The notes below the pieces were generated by a model. It was not told the DNA's origin, ran no database searches, and saw only the letters and a list, made by a program, of their open reading frames with translations. From positions 1 to 7,441 of the forward strand of contig JBKPDO010000059.1 in NCBI GenBank assembly GCA_046727955.1: a DNA stretch of 7,441 nucleotides. Reading direction: 5' to 3'. This document shows positions 1 through 6,251 of this stretch, in pieces (positions within the stretch are counted from its first letter, which is position 1; every line of letters begins with the position of its first letter). The position numbers and the translations under genes are program-made. Source of the stretch: DASVXQ01 sp046727955 (GTDB taxonomy: Bacteria > Actinomycetota > CALGFH01).

Positions 1-54
1 GGCCTTTTGGCCAGGGGGGGTGGGGGGGGGGGGGGGGGGGCGCCCCCCCCCCCC
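1..54. repeat. Poly-G/poly-C tract with 26-bp perfect palindrome at the window edge
   Basis: Seven G (14-20), one T (21) and nineteen G (22-40) are followed by CG and twelve C (43-54). The stretch 29-54 is a perfect palindrome of twelve G, CG and twelve C. A small GGCC-TTTT-GGCC stem-loop occupies 1-12. The helicase frame reads into this tract as glycine then proline codons without meeting a stop, so the real end of hrpA is not visible. This could be a distorted hrpA terminator, a real G-quadruplex-forming tract, or a contig-end artefact; I favour the artefact. Confidence 0.85.
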
Positions 55-3000
55 ACATCGGTAGAAGCTTGTGCCTTCCCCTTGAGCTGGTCCATTGCCC
101 GGCGGATGCGCTTGGCGGACACCGGGTAGGGGGTTCCGAGCGTCTGAGCGAAGTAGCTGACCCGCAGCTCCTCGATCATCCAGCGGACCTCCCGCAGCGC
201 CTCGCCCGGCGGCGTGCCGGGAGGCAGCCGGTCCAGGAGATGCTGGTAGGACTGCCGAAGCTCCCCGATGTCTGCCATCAGCTCCTGGTCGCGCTGAGGA
301 TGCCCAGGCAGCTTGTCGAGACGGTGCTGCATGGCACGCACGTACCGCAGCAGGTCCGGCAGCCGGCGCCAGCCGGTGGCGCTGACGAAGCCCGGGTAGA
401 CGAGCTCCGACAGCTGGGCGCTCACGTCCGCCAGAGCGGCGGTCGAGTACCGGTGCGGCGCCTCGATAGCCTGCGAGGACAGCGAGTGCTCAAGGCGCGC
501 ACCGCGTGTGCTCGACTGTCGCTCTCGAGCGGGCGCCAGCGCGGGGCTGGTGCCGGACCTCAGCCGCTGCTCGACGTCCTGCGCGGCGGCCAGGATCGGC
601 TCCACCTTGGTGACGACGTCCAGCACGGTGCCGTTCAGCTCGCCGCGGGCCTTGTCGAGCAGCTTGTCGAAGCCTTCCTGGTCCCATGCCGGCCCGCCGC
701 ACTCAGCGATCAGGGCGTCGACGGCGCAGGCGACGCAGTCGTCGAACAGTTCCGCCGCGCTGCCGTGACGGTACTGGCTCAGGGTCAGCTTCGCCCTCTT
801 GGGCAAGCGTCCCAGGACAGATTTGACCGGCGAGGGGACGTTGAGCAGCAGCAGCCGGCGCGTGCCCTGCCACATGGCGCGCTGCTGCTCGGCCTCGCTC
901 TCGAGCAGGCGGACCGCGACCGTGGCTCCCTCGTCCACCAGCGCCGGGTAGGCCTTCACCACGCGGCCGCCCCGCGGCTGCCGCTGCTGATGGGTCCGCG
1001 GCAGCGGGCCGAAGCTCCAGGTGCGGAGCCCCTCTCGCTCGAGGCCCACCTGGTCCGCCACGGCTGAGACCGCCGCGCGCATCCTGCCCTTCAGGGAGGC
1101 CCTCAGGCGCTCGAGGTCCTTGTCCTCCGCCACGGTGCGGCGTTTGTCGTCCACTACGCGGAAGGTGATCTTCAGGTGGTCCGGCACCCGGTCGAGCTGC
1201 CAGGCGTCGGCCGGGACCTCGACAGCAGCGATCCTGGCCAGCTCGTTCCCCAGTGCGTCCAGCAGCGGTCCTTTTCCGGGGGACAGTCGTTCCAGAGCCG
1301 CCTTGGCGTAGTCGGGCACCGGCACCAGGTTGCGGCGCAGCGGCTTGGGCAGCGACCTGATCAGCGCGGTGACCAGCTCCTGCCGCAGGCCCGGGACCTG
1401 CCAGTCGAAGCCCTCGCCGGTCACCTGGTTCAGGATCGCCAGCGGGATGTGCACGGTCACGCCGTCGGCGTCCGCGCCCGGCTCGAACTGGTAGGACAGC
1501 CGCAGCTTCAGCGCCCCCTGCCGCCAGGCGTCGGGGTAATCGACCGCGCTGACGCCCTCCCGGCCCTGCTTGACCAGCATCGACCGTTCGAAGCTGAGCA
1601 GGTCCGGCTGGCTCGAGCCGACACGCCGCCACCAGCTGTCGAAGTGACGGGCGGAGACCACTTCCCGGCCGACGCGCTGGTCGTAGAAGTCGAACAGGGT
1701 CGCGTCGTCCACCAGGATGTCGCGCCGGCGCGCCCGGTGCTCCAGCTCCTCGACTTCCTCGAGCAGCTTGCGGTTGGAGTGGAAGAACCGGTGGTGTGTC
1801 TCCCAATCGCCCTCGACCAGGGCGTGGCGGATGAACAGCTCGCGCGCCAGCTCCGGATCGATGCGGCCGTAGTTGACCTTCCGCGAGGCCACGATCGGCA
1901 CCCCGTACAGTGTCACCCGCTCGAAGGCCATCACCGCGCCGCGGGCCTTTTCCCAATGCGGCTCGCTGTAGTTTCGCTTGACCAGGTGCTGAGCCACGGC
2001 CTCCACCCAGTCCGGGTCGACGCGCGCGACCACGTGGGCCCACAGGCGGGTGGTCTCCACCAGCTCGGCCGCCATGACCATTTGCGGCGACTTTTTGAAG
2101 AGCGCCGAGCCCGGGGAGACGGCGAGGCGGGCATTGCGCGCCCCCTGGTACTCCTGCCGCTCGGTGTCCTTGAGGCCGATGTGGGAAAGCAGCCCGGCCA
2201 GCAGTGACATGTGGATCCGGTCGCGGTCCTCCGGCGCGCTGCTCATCGATATCCCGAGGGCCCTGATCACCTGCCGGAGCTGGCTGTAGAGGTCCTCCCA
2301 CTCGCGGACCCGAAGGTAATTCAGGAACTCGGTCCGGCACAGCTTCCGGAATTGGCTGGAGGACAGCTCGCGCTGCTTTTCTCGCAGGTACTGCCACAGG
2401 TTGAGGTACGCCAGGAAGTCCGAGTCCTTGTCGGCGAAGCGGCTGTGCTTCTCCGCGGCCGCCTGCTGCTTGTCCAAGGGGCGCTCGCGCGGGTCCTGGA
2501 TCGACAGCCCGGCGGCAATGGCCAGGACCTCACGGACGCAGCCGTTGCGGTCAGCCTCGAGCACCATGCGCGCCAGCCGGGGATCGACCGGCACCTGCGC
2601 GAGCTTCCGGCCCAGCGGTGTCAGCCGCTTGCGCGCGTCCTTGGAGGCGGGGTCGAATGCGCCCAGCTCTTGCAGCAGGAGGACGCCGTCCTTGACGTTG
2701 CGCCGGTCGGGCGGGTCGATGAAGGGGAAGGCGGCGATATCGCCGAGCCCCAGCGCGGTCATCTGCAGGATGACCGAGGCGAGGTTGGTGCGCAGGATCT
2801 CCGGGTCGGTGAACCGCGGGCGTGAGAGGAAATCCTCTTCGGAATACAGCCGGATGCAGATGCCGCCGGAGGTGCGTCCGCAGCGCCCCTTGCGCTGGTC
2901 GGCGGACGCCTGTGAGATGCGCTCGATCGGCAGGCGCTGGACCTTGGTCCGATGGCTGTAACGGGAGATGCGCGCGGTCCCCGGGTCGACCACGCATTTG

Positions 3001-3761
3001 ATGCCAGGCACCGTCAGCGAGGTCTCCGCCACGTTGGTGGCCAGCACGATGCGGCGCCCGGTGTGGGGCTGGAACGCCCGGTGCTGCTCGGCCGCTGACA
3101 GCCGTGCGTACAGCGGCAGGATCTCGGTGTGCCGCAGGCCGCGCCTGGAGAGGGCGTCGGCGGTGTCGCGGATCTCCCGCTCGCCGCTCAGGAAGACGAG
3201 GACGTCGCCAGGGACGTCGCCGGGGCGTTGAGCGTCCAGCTCCTCCACGGCCTCACAGATCGCCTGGGTCTGGTCACGGTCGGCGTCCTCGTCGATCGGC
3301 CGGTAGCGGACCTCGACGGGATAGGTCCGGCCGGAGACCTCGATCACCGGGGCGTCGTCGAAGTGGCGGGAGAACCGCTCTGGGTCGATGGTCGCCGAGG
3401 TGATGATCACCTTCAGGTCGGGCCGTCCGCCCCCCAACAGCCGCTTGAGGTAGCCGAGGATGAAATCGACGTTCAGGCTGCGCTCGTGCGCCTCGTCGAT
3501 GATCAGTGTGTCGTACCGTCGCAGCAGGCGGTCCTGCTGGATCTCCGCCAGCAGAATGCCGTCGGTCATCAGCTTCACCAGCGTGTCCTCGCCGGTCTCG
3601 TCGCTGAACCGCACCTGGTAGCCGACGGCGCCGCCCAGCGGGGTGCCCAGCTCCTCGGCGATGCGCTCCGCGACCGTACGCGCGGCCAGCCGGCGCGGCT
3701 GGGTGTGCCCGATCAGCCCCTCCACGCCCCGTCCCAGCTCCAGGCAGATCTTCGGGAGCTG
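1..3761 (-). pseudogene. hrpA: ATP-dependent RNA helicase HrpA (DEAH box, DUF3418), 5'-truncated
   Basis: Counting from the first homologous codon (CAG, 3759-3761), about 1,235 codons are open in one frame with no internal stop. Seen: QLPKICLELGRG, which directly follows the Walker A lysine/threonines in HrpA; GHTQPRRLAART (motif Ia, about residues 18-30); DEAH at 89-92 (3486-3497); SAT at 122-124; QRKGRCGR (motif VI) at 289-296; a long DUF3418 region; and the family's C-terminal signature WMIEELRVSYFAQTLGTPYP near 1194 (about 125-182). Known HrpA proteins are about 1,300 aa, so only the first 100 or so residues are absent, but these include Walker A, needed for ATP binding. Upstream the frame hits TAG at 3783-3785 with no ATG, GTG or TTG between; the first in-frame start is GTG at 3723-3725. 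A product would lack ATPase activity. At the other end the frame runs into the homopolymer tract with no stop. High third-position GC indicates a host chromosomal gene, recently broken or split by insertion or misassembly. Confidence 0.93.
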
Positions 3762-3792
3762 GAAGATCAGACTAGGGGTGACCTAATCAAGC
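3762..3792. other. Breakpoint in hrpA; candidate attachment-site arm
   Basis: Helicase homology stops abruptly at 3761/3762: where HrpA should read ...GKTTQLPK, the sequence reads TPSLIFQLPK and then a stop. Just outside the break lies an imperfect inverted repeat, GACTAGG (3770-3776), GGTGA spacer, CCTAATC (3782-3788), with six of seven positions pairing. A short imperfect dyad at the edge of an interrupted conserved gene is what an attL or attR site of a recombinase-integrated element can look like. The assignment is inference: no integrase is present and the partner site is outside the window. An assembly chimera is the main alternative. Confidence 0.45.
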
Positions 3793-3823
3793 GCCCCGGC
3801 GGGAGCGGGAACTCCCCCGGGGC
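3793..3823 (+). promoter_or_regulatory. Stem-loop just upstream of the plus-strand operon
   Basis: GCCCCGG (3793-3799), a bulged C, GGGAG (3801-3805), a six-base loop and CTCCC-CCGGGGC (3812-3823) form a 12-bp GC-only stem with one bulge. It ends seven bases before the AAGGAG ribosome binding site (3830-3835) of the first plus-strand gene. It could be a leader hairpin that stabilises the transcript, or a terminator for incoming transcription. There is no U-tract. No clear promoter is visible in 3762-3840. Confidence 0.55.
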
Positions 3824-3841
3824 CGGCCCAAGGAGTGAGCC

Positions 3842-4000
3842 TTGGACAGCAGCCAGATTACCGCCCCGTGCATGGTCGGGAACCATGCCAGGTGCCGCGG
3901 CACGGTCCTGCACTGGGACGGCGACACGCCGTGCGAGTGCCTCTGCCACTATCCGCCCGTCGCGGTCCAGCTCCAGGTTGAGCAGGTGGCCGCAGCATGA
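3842..4000 (+). CDS. Small Cys-rich, probable zinc-binding protein (52 aa)
   Basis: Starts at TTG (3842-3844), six bases after a strong AAGGAG (3830-3835), which decides this start; GTG at 3835 is in another frame. The 52-aa product begins MDSSQITAPCMVGNHARC. Cysteines and histidines cluster as C10, H15, C18, then C31, C33, C35 and H36, in a PCECLCH motif resembling a compact zinc-binding knuckle. No signal peptide or membrane segment is present. Its stop overlaps the next start as ATGA (3997-4000), so it leads a three-gene translationally coupled operon. Very small Cys-rich proteins of this kind are frequent in actinobacterial phages and integrative elements; the exact role is unknown. Confidence is good that it is a gene and low for function. 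Confidence 0.75.
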   Translation: MDSSQITAPCMVGNHARCRGTVLHWDGDTPCECLCHYPPVAVQLQVEQVAAA

Positions 4001-4206
4001 GCGGCGACAGGGCGAACGCCCACCAGCTCAGCGAGCTGCTGCGGGCGGCCGAGGTTTGCCTGGATGTTGACAACCCTGACGTCCAGATGATCCGCGCGTC
4101 GTTTGTGGTCGAGGTGCTCCAGCTCGTGGAGGCGAGCGGCTTCGACCAGGAGGCCGTGCTCGCGGCCACGCGGCGGCTCCAGCAGCTCCCAGGACGGTCC
4201 TCGTGA
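3997..4206 (+). CDS. Small helical protein of unknown function (69 aa)
   Basis: ATG overlaps the upstream stop in ATGA (3997-4000), and its own TGA overlaps the next GTG start in GTGA (4203-4206), so it is the middle cistron of a coupled operon. No independent ribosome binding site is evident. The product is soluble-looking and mostly alpha-helical by composition: a leucine-rich first helix (HQLSELLRAAEVCL), a DVDNPDVQ turn, a hydrophobic helix (ASFVVEVLQLVEA), then DQEAVLAATRRLQQL. There are no catalytic or metal-binding motifs. The repeated amphipathic helices would suit a small oligomerising or protein-binding factor, but that is a guess. I do not recognise the family. Confidence 0.75.
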   Translation: MSGDRANAHQLSELLRAAEVCLDVDNPDVQMIRASFVVEVLQLVEASGFDQEAVLAATRRLQQLPGRSS

Positions 4207-4409
4207 CCGCGGCCGAGTCCTGGGCACAGTCCGCGCTCAACCTTGGCGCGGTCCTCGCGCTCATGCAGCGCGGCGACGTCTGCGCCGTGCAGGTGTCGCG
4301 CTACCCGCACCACCTGTCGGTCGATGAGGTCGCCGCGCTCGCGGGCGATGAGGAGGCCCTGGCCGGCATCCTGATCGTGCTCCGCGAGGACTGCCCGTCG
4401 CACGGCTAG
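4203..4409 (+). CDS. Small protein of unknown function (68 aa)
   Basis: GTG start (4203-4205) overlaps the preceding TGA, and TAG (4407-4409) lies 17 bases before the hairpin terminator, making this the last gene of the plus-strand operon. The product opens MTAAESWAQSALNLGAVLAL, with a hydrophobic helix at about residues 10-21, then CAVQVSRYPHHLSVDEVAAL and an acidic helix GDEEALAGILIVL. Two cysteines (about 27 and 64) are far apart and do not form a recognisable zinc site. Third codon positions are strongly G/C, supporting real coding. It may work with the two upstream proteins because all three are translationally coupled. Function is not recognised. Confidence 0.72.
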   Translation: MTAAESWAQSALNLGAVLALMQRGDVCAVQVSRYPHHLSVDEVAALAGDEEALAGILIVLREDCPSHG

Positions 4410-4426
4410 TCCACCGACCGACAACT

Positions 4427-4450
4427 AGGCCCGGGAGCAATCCCGGGCCT
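4427..4450. terminator. Bidirectional hairpin terminator between convergent operons
   Basis: AGGCCCGGGA (4427-4436), loop GCAA, TCCCGGGCCT (4441-4450): a perfect 10-bp stem capped by a GNRA tetraloop. It lies 17 bases after the last plus-strand gene and 84 bases beyond the last minus-strand gene, so it can end both operons. There is no U-tract on either side, as is common in high-GC actinobacteria. The remaining bases to 4534 hold no convincing gene. Confidence 0.88.
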
Positions 4451-4534
4451 CGCGCTGTCTCCAGCCGGGCCACGAGAACGGCTCCTAAGCGGCGTACAGC
4501 GACCAGTGCATACTCGCGGACCCCGGAATTGCTC

Positions 4535-4885
4535 TCAGGCCGTTCTACGGGCCTGGCGCCGGCCAGGTAGCGCGATGTCGTAGCGCTTCCATGTGTCACG
4601 CAGCGTCGGCGGTGCGACCCCGTACCGCCGCGCGGCCTCGTTCGTGCCGACCTCCAGGGCCAGCTCTCGGGCCGCGGTCGCCTGCTCGCGGTCGAGCTTG
4701 CGGTGGAGCCGGGGGTCATCCGGCGCCGGGAGCCGCGCCCGGGTCCGCGGAGCCTGCTCCCCTCGCGGTACGGGCCGCTCGACCATGAGCGCGAGCAGCT
4801 CGCGGTGATCGTCGTCGTGGGCCTCGTGGGCACGCTCCTCGAAGCGCTCCAGCCAAACGCCAGCGTCGGTCCAGACCCGGGCCAT
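4535..4885 (-). CDS. Helix-turn-helix protein (116 aa), last gene of the minus-strand operon
   Basis: ATG at 4883-4885, TGA at 4535-4537. The N-terminal third is acidic and helical (WLERFEERAHEAHDDDH, about residues 11-27), the middle is Pro/Arg-rich, and the C-terminal part carries an apparent helix-turn-helix at about 76-104: ARELALEVGTNEAARRYGVA followed by PPTLRDTWKRY, with the typical alanine pair, glycine turn and recognition helix. A basic tail (GRRQARRTA) follows. It is probably a sequence-specific DNA-binding protein. There is no visible ribosome binding site. The start is only six bases after the TAG of the upstream gene and in the same frame, so translation may depend on coupling or read-through. 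Strong third-position GC supports coding. The target DNA is unknown. Confidence 0.78.
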   Translation of the reverse strand: MARVWTDAGVWLERFEERAHEAHDDDHRELLALMVERPVPRGEQAPRTRARLPAPDDPRLHRKLDREQATAARELALEVGTNEAARRYGVAPPTLRDTWKRYDIALPGRRQARRTA

Positions 4886-4891
4886 GAGCGG

Positions 4892-5158
4892 CTACCGGTC
4901 ACGGTTGCTCGGCTTGCGGCGGTAGTGCTCCTCTGGCAGGGGCACGTCCTCGACCTGCCGGTGATGCTGGACATGGTCGTCACGCTGGCCGGCAATGCCG
5001 ACCCGGTCCCGAACCGCGAGCTGCTGGTGGATGTTCATGGCGCCATAGCACAGCAGGCAGGGGATGCCGTCTCGGCACGCGCACGGGCCTTCACGAGCTT
5101 TGCGTTCCCGGCGCTGGTTGCTGGTCTCGCGGCGGCCATCGGCAAGGACCCGGCTCAT
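4892..5158 (-). CDS. Small Cys-motif protein of unknown function (88 aa)
   Basis: ATG (5156-5158) overlaps the preceding TGA as ATGA; a GTG at 5201-5203 is possible but lacks a ribosome binding site and would overlap the upstream gene heavily. TAG lies at 4892-4894. The basic N-terminus (ETSNQRRERKARE) is followed at about residues 26-37 by CACRDGIPCLLC, a C-x-C-x5-C-x2-C cluster suited to one zinc ion. Then come NIHQQLAVRDRVG and a His/Arg-rich tail (HVQHHRQVE, EEHYRRKPSNRDR). It looks like a small nucleic-acid-binding knuckle protein; this is inferred from the cysteines and charge. It sits in a chain of coupled genes between a 50-aa protein and the 116-aa HTH protein, whose frame it shares. 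Confidence 0.75.
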   Translation of the reverse strand: MSRVLADGRRETSNQRRERKAREGPCACRDGIPCLLCYGAMNIHQQLAVRDRVGIAGQRDDHVQHHRQVEDVPLPEEHYRRKPSNRDR

Positions 5159-5307
5159 GGCGGGACCCAGTACGGATACAGCAGCGAGACCAGGCCCCGC
5201 CACGCAGGCGAGAGCGTGGCCGGGTCGAGCGGCCGGTCCTGGTCCTGGTCGCCACCACGGGCCAGGACCTCACCACCACTGCCGCGCTTGAGGACCTCCC
5301 CGCTCAT
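5155..5307 (-). CDS. 50-aa protein of unknown function
   Basis: This short gene is called from its overlaps: its ATG (5305-5307) overlaps the upstream TGA and its TGA (5155-5157) overlaps the downstream ATG, both as ATGA. The product runs from MSGEVLKRGSGGEVLARGG, containing two copies of a GEVL-x-RG motif, through an acidic DQDQD stretch, to an aromatic C-terminus (AWRGLVSLLYPYWVPP). The hydrophobic end is too short for a clear membrane span. The frame is open with high third-position GC over its full length. No family is recognised. Its exact fit between two neighbours is the best evidence that it is translated. Confidence 0.68.
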   Translation of the reverse strand: MSGEVLKRGSGGEVLARGGDQDQDRPLDPATLSPAWRGLVSLLYPYWVPP

Positions 5308-5534
5308 CGTCCGCGGCGTGGCCGCTTGTTCGGCGCCATGTTCATGGTCTGCCGGCCACGCGGATCACGGTAGCGGGGCTGGGGCTGGGCCAGGGCTGGA
5401 CCTTGCTGGCCGTGGTAGGGGTCACGCGGCCGGCCGATCCGGCGCGCCGGTGGCTGGGCAGGGCGCGGGGTCCGAGTCCGGACCTTGGGCGGCCTCGCGT
5501 GCACGTCCTTGGGCGGGTTAGGGGTGTTCGACAT
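5304..5534 (-). CDS. Small basic, proline/arginine-rich protein (76 aa)
   Basis: ATG (5532-5534) is preceded by AAGGAG (5541-5546) at six bases, a strong site that fixes the start; the stop overlaps the next gene as ATGA. The product is very basic and low in hydrophobic residues, with repeated P-R/K units (KVRTRTPRPAQPPARRIGRP), Gln/Pro repeats (GPALAQPQPRYRDPRGRQ) and the tail NKRPRRGR. It is probably disordered and could bind nucleic acid. Within the minus-strand cluster this gene has its own strong ribosome binding site and a 145-base gap upstream, so a separate promoter is possible. No family is recognised. Confidence 0.72.
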   Translation of the reverse strand: MSNTPNPPKDVHARPPKVRTRTPRPAQPPARRIGRPRDPYHGQQGPALAQPQPRYRDPRGRQTMNMAPNKRPRRGR

Positions 5535-5679
5535 GTCGTTCTCCTTCCGTTTGTTGATGACGTTCTCGGTTTGGCCGAGGTCATCCTCCTGGTCGTGGGG
5601 GCCGGGTCGCTGGCCGCTACCAGACCAGCGCCCGGCCGCGCGTCACGTCCTCGGCCGAGGAGGATGGACGGCCGAGGTC
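5535..5679 (-). promoter_or_regulatory. Intergenic region with a CCTCGGCCGAGG palindrome
   Basis: This is the largest clear gap inside the minus-strand cluster below 6235. It holds the 12-bp perfect palindrome CCTCGGCCGAGG (5649-5660); its 10-bp core recurs at 5716-5725 in the upstream gene, 66 bp away centre to centre. A weaker dyad CTCGG-TTTGG-CCGAG lies at 5565-5579. The ribosome binding site AAGGAG of the 76-aa gene is at 5541-5546. No confident -10/-35 pair is visible. The palindromes may be operator sites, or may simply reflect GC-rich composition. Confidence 0.35.
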
Positions 5680-6033
5680 TCAGGCCCCGTACGCGGACGA
5701 GCGCAGGGCCAACAACTCGGCCGAGGACAGGGCCAGGTCGCCGTCCGCGCGCAGGGCGCGCATCGCGGCCTCGGCCATCTTGGGCGAGACCTTGCGTCCG
5801 CGCCTGATCCTGTCCAGGGCCTTGTCCAGGGCTTCGTCGTCGGCCTCGTCCGCGGCCACCTGCGCGAGCTGCGCCAGGTTGCGGTCGTGCTCGGCCTCCG
5901 CTCGCTGGGCGTGAACGAACTTCCCGATCATCGCCGCGGTACTGTTCTCGGCCGGCTCGTGGGACGGGTCCTGAAAGGTGCTCGGCTCGTTGTCGAGGTC
6001 GCCGTACAGGGCCGCAAAGCTGTCACTAGGCAT
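5680..6033 (-). CDS. Helical acidic/basic protein of unknown function (117 aa)
   Basis: The start is ATG at 6031-6033, seven bases after AGGAGGAG (6041-6048), the strongest ribosome binding site in the window; longer in-frame openings upstream are antisense-like sequence within the preceding gene. The product begins MPSDSFAALYGDLDNE, has an acidic N-terminus, a long predicted helix (GKFVHAQRAEAEHDRNLAQL), an acidic EADDEALDKALDRI stretch, a basic RRGRK patch near 85-89, and ends in helices rich in Ala/Leu (SPKMAEAAMRAL, SSAELLALRSS). It could form a coiled coil. The start overlaps the end of the upstream gene by 8 bases. No domain is recognised; a structural or DNA-associated role is only a guess. 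Confidence 0.78.
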   Translation of the reverse strand: MPSDSFAALYGDLDNEPSTFQDPSHEPAENSTAAMIGKFVHAQRAEAEHDRNLAQLAQVAADEADDEALDKALDRIRRGRKVSPKMAEAAMRALRADGDLALSSAELLALRSSAYGA

Positions 6034-6235
6034 GTCGTTGCTCCTCCTGGGTGTCGAAGGTGTGATTGGCGGGGTCCTCGATGGCCTGCTGCCGCACATG
6101 CCACCAGCGCCGGACCTCCTCGGCTCTCGGGCGGCGGCCAGCACGGCGGGTAATGCCGGCGATGATCTCGGAGCGGTGCGGCTCGGGGACCTCGGCAACC
6201 GCCCGGTCATATGCCTCGTCCTGCTGGTCGGTCAT
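6026..6235 (-). CDS. Small charged protein of unknown function (69 aa)
   Basis: ATG (6233-6235) follows GAGGAG (6243-6248) at seven bases, and the stop lies inside the start region of the next gene, overlapping it by 8 bases. The product is strongly charged and probably helical: MTDQQDEAYDRAVAEVPEPH, then SEIIAGITRRAGRRPRAEEV, with a WWHVRQQAIEDP segment at about residues 44-55. The RAGRRPRAEEVRRWW part is reminiscent of a small DNA-binding helix pair, but no definite HTH can be drawn. It is coupled to the 117-aa gene downstream. The 360 bases upstream of it hold palindromic operator-like sites, so it may head its own transcription unit. Confidence 0.75.
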   Translation of the reverse strand: MTDQQDEAYDRAVAEVPEPHRSEIIAGITRRAGRRPRAEEVRRWWHVRQQAIEDPANHTFDTQEEQRHA

Positions 6236-6251
6236 GTCACTGCTCCTCGCT

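Noticed and set aside
69..1067. Plus-strand open frame of 332 codons
   Set aside because: Antisense to the DUF3418 part of HrpA; no ribosome binding site and shadow-type composition.
1176..2207. Plus-strand open frame of 343 codons (likewise 2211-2825 and 3129-4070)
   Set aside because: All are antisense to HrpA; His/Leu/Val/Gln-rich translation is the typical mirror of a high-GC gene on the other strand.
703..2397. Long minus-strand open frame of 564 codons
   Set aside because: It is out of phase with the HrpA frame, which carries all helicase motifs. The product is Arg/Gly/Pro-rich with no domain, a usual shadow in high-GC DNA.
3723..3725. GTG as a genuine shortened start of hrpA
   Set aside because: No ribosome binding site precedes it, and the product would lack Walker A, without which a DEAH helicase cannot hydrolyse ATP.
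3858..4424. Minus-strand open frame of 188 codons
   Set aside because: It opposes the three plus-strand genes, which have a strong ribosome binding site, two exact stop/start overlaps and a terminator just after them. This frame would start inside the intergenic region before the terminator without a binding site.
4703..5521. Plus-strand open frame of 272 codons
   Set aside because: Antisense to four coupled minus-strand genes; no ribosome binding site and low-complexity Gly/Ala/Arg C-terminal half.
5485..6153. Plus-strand open frame of 222 codons
   Set aside because: Antisense to the 117-aa and 69-aa minus-strand genes, both of which have strong ribosome binding sites.
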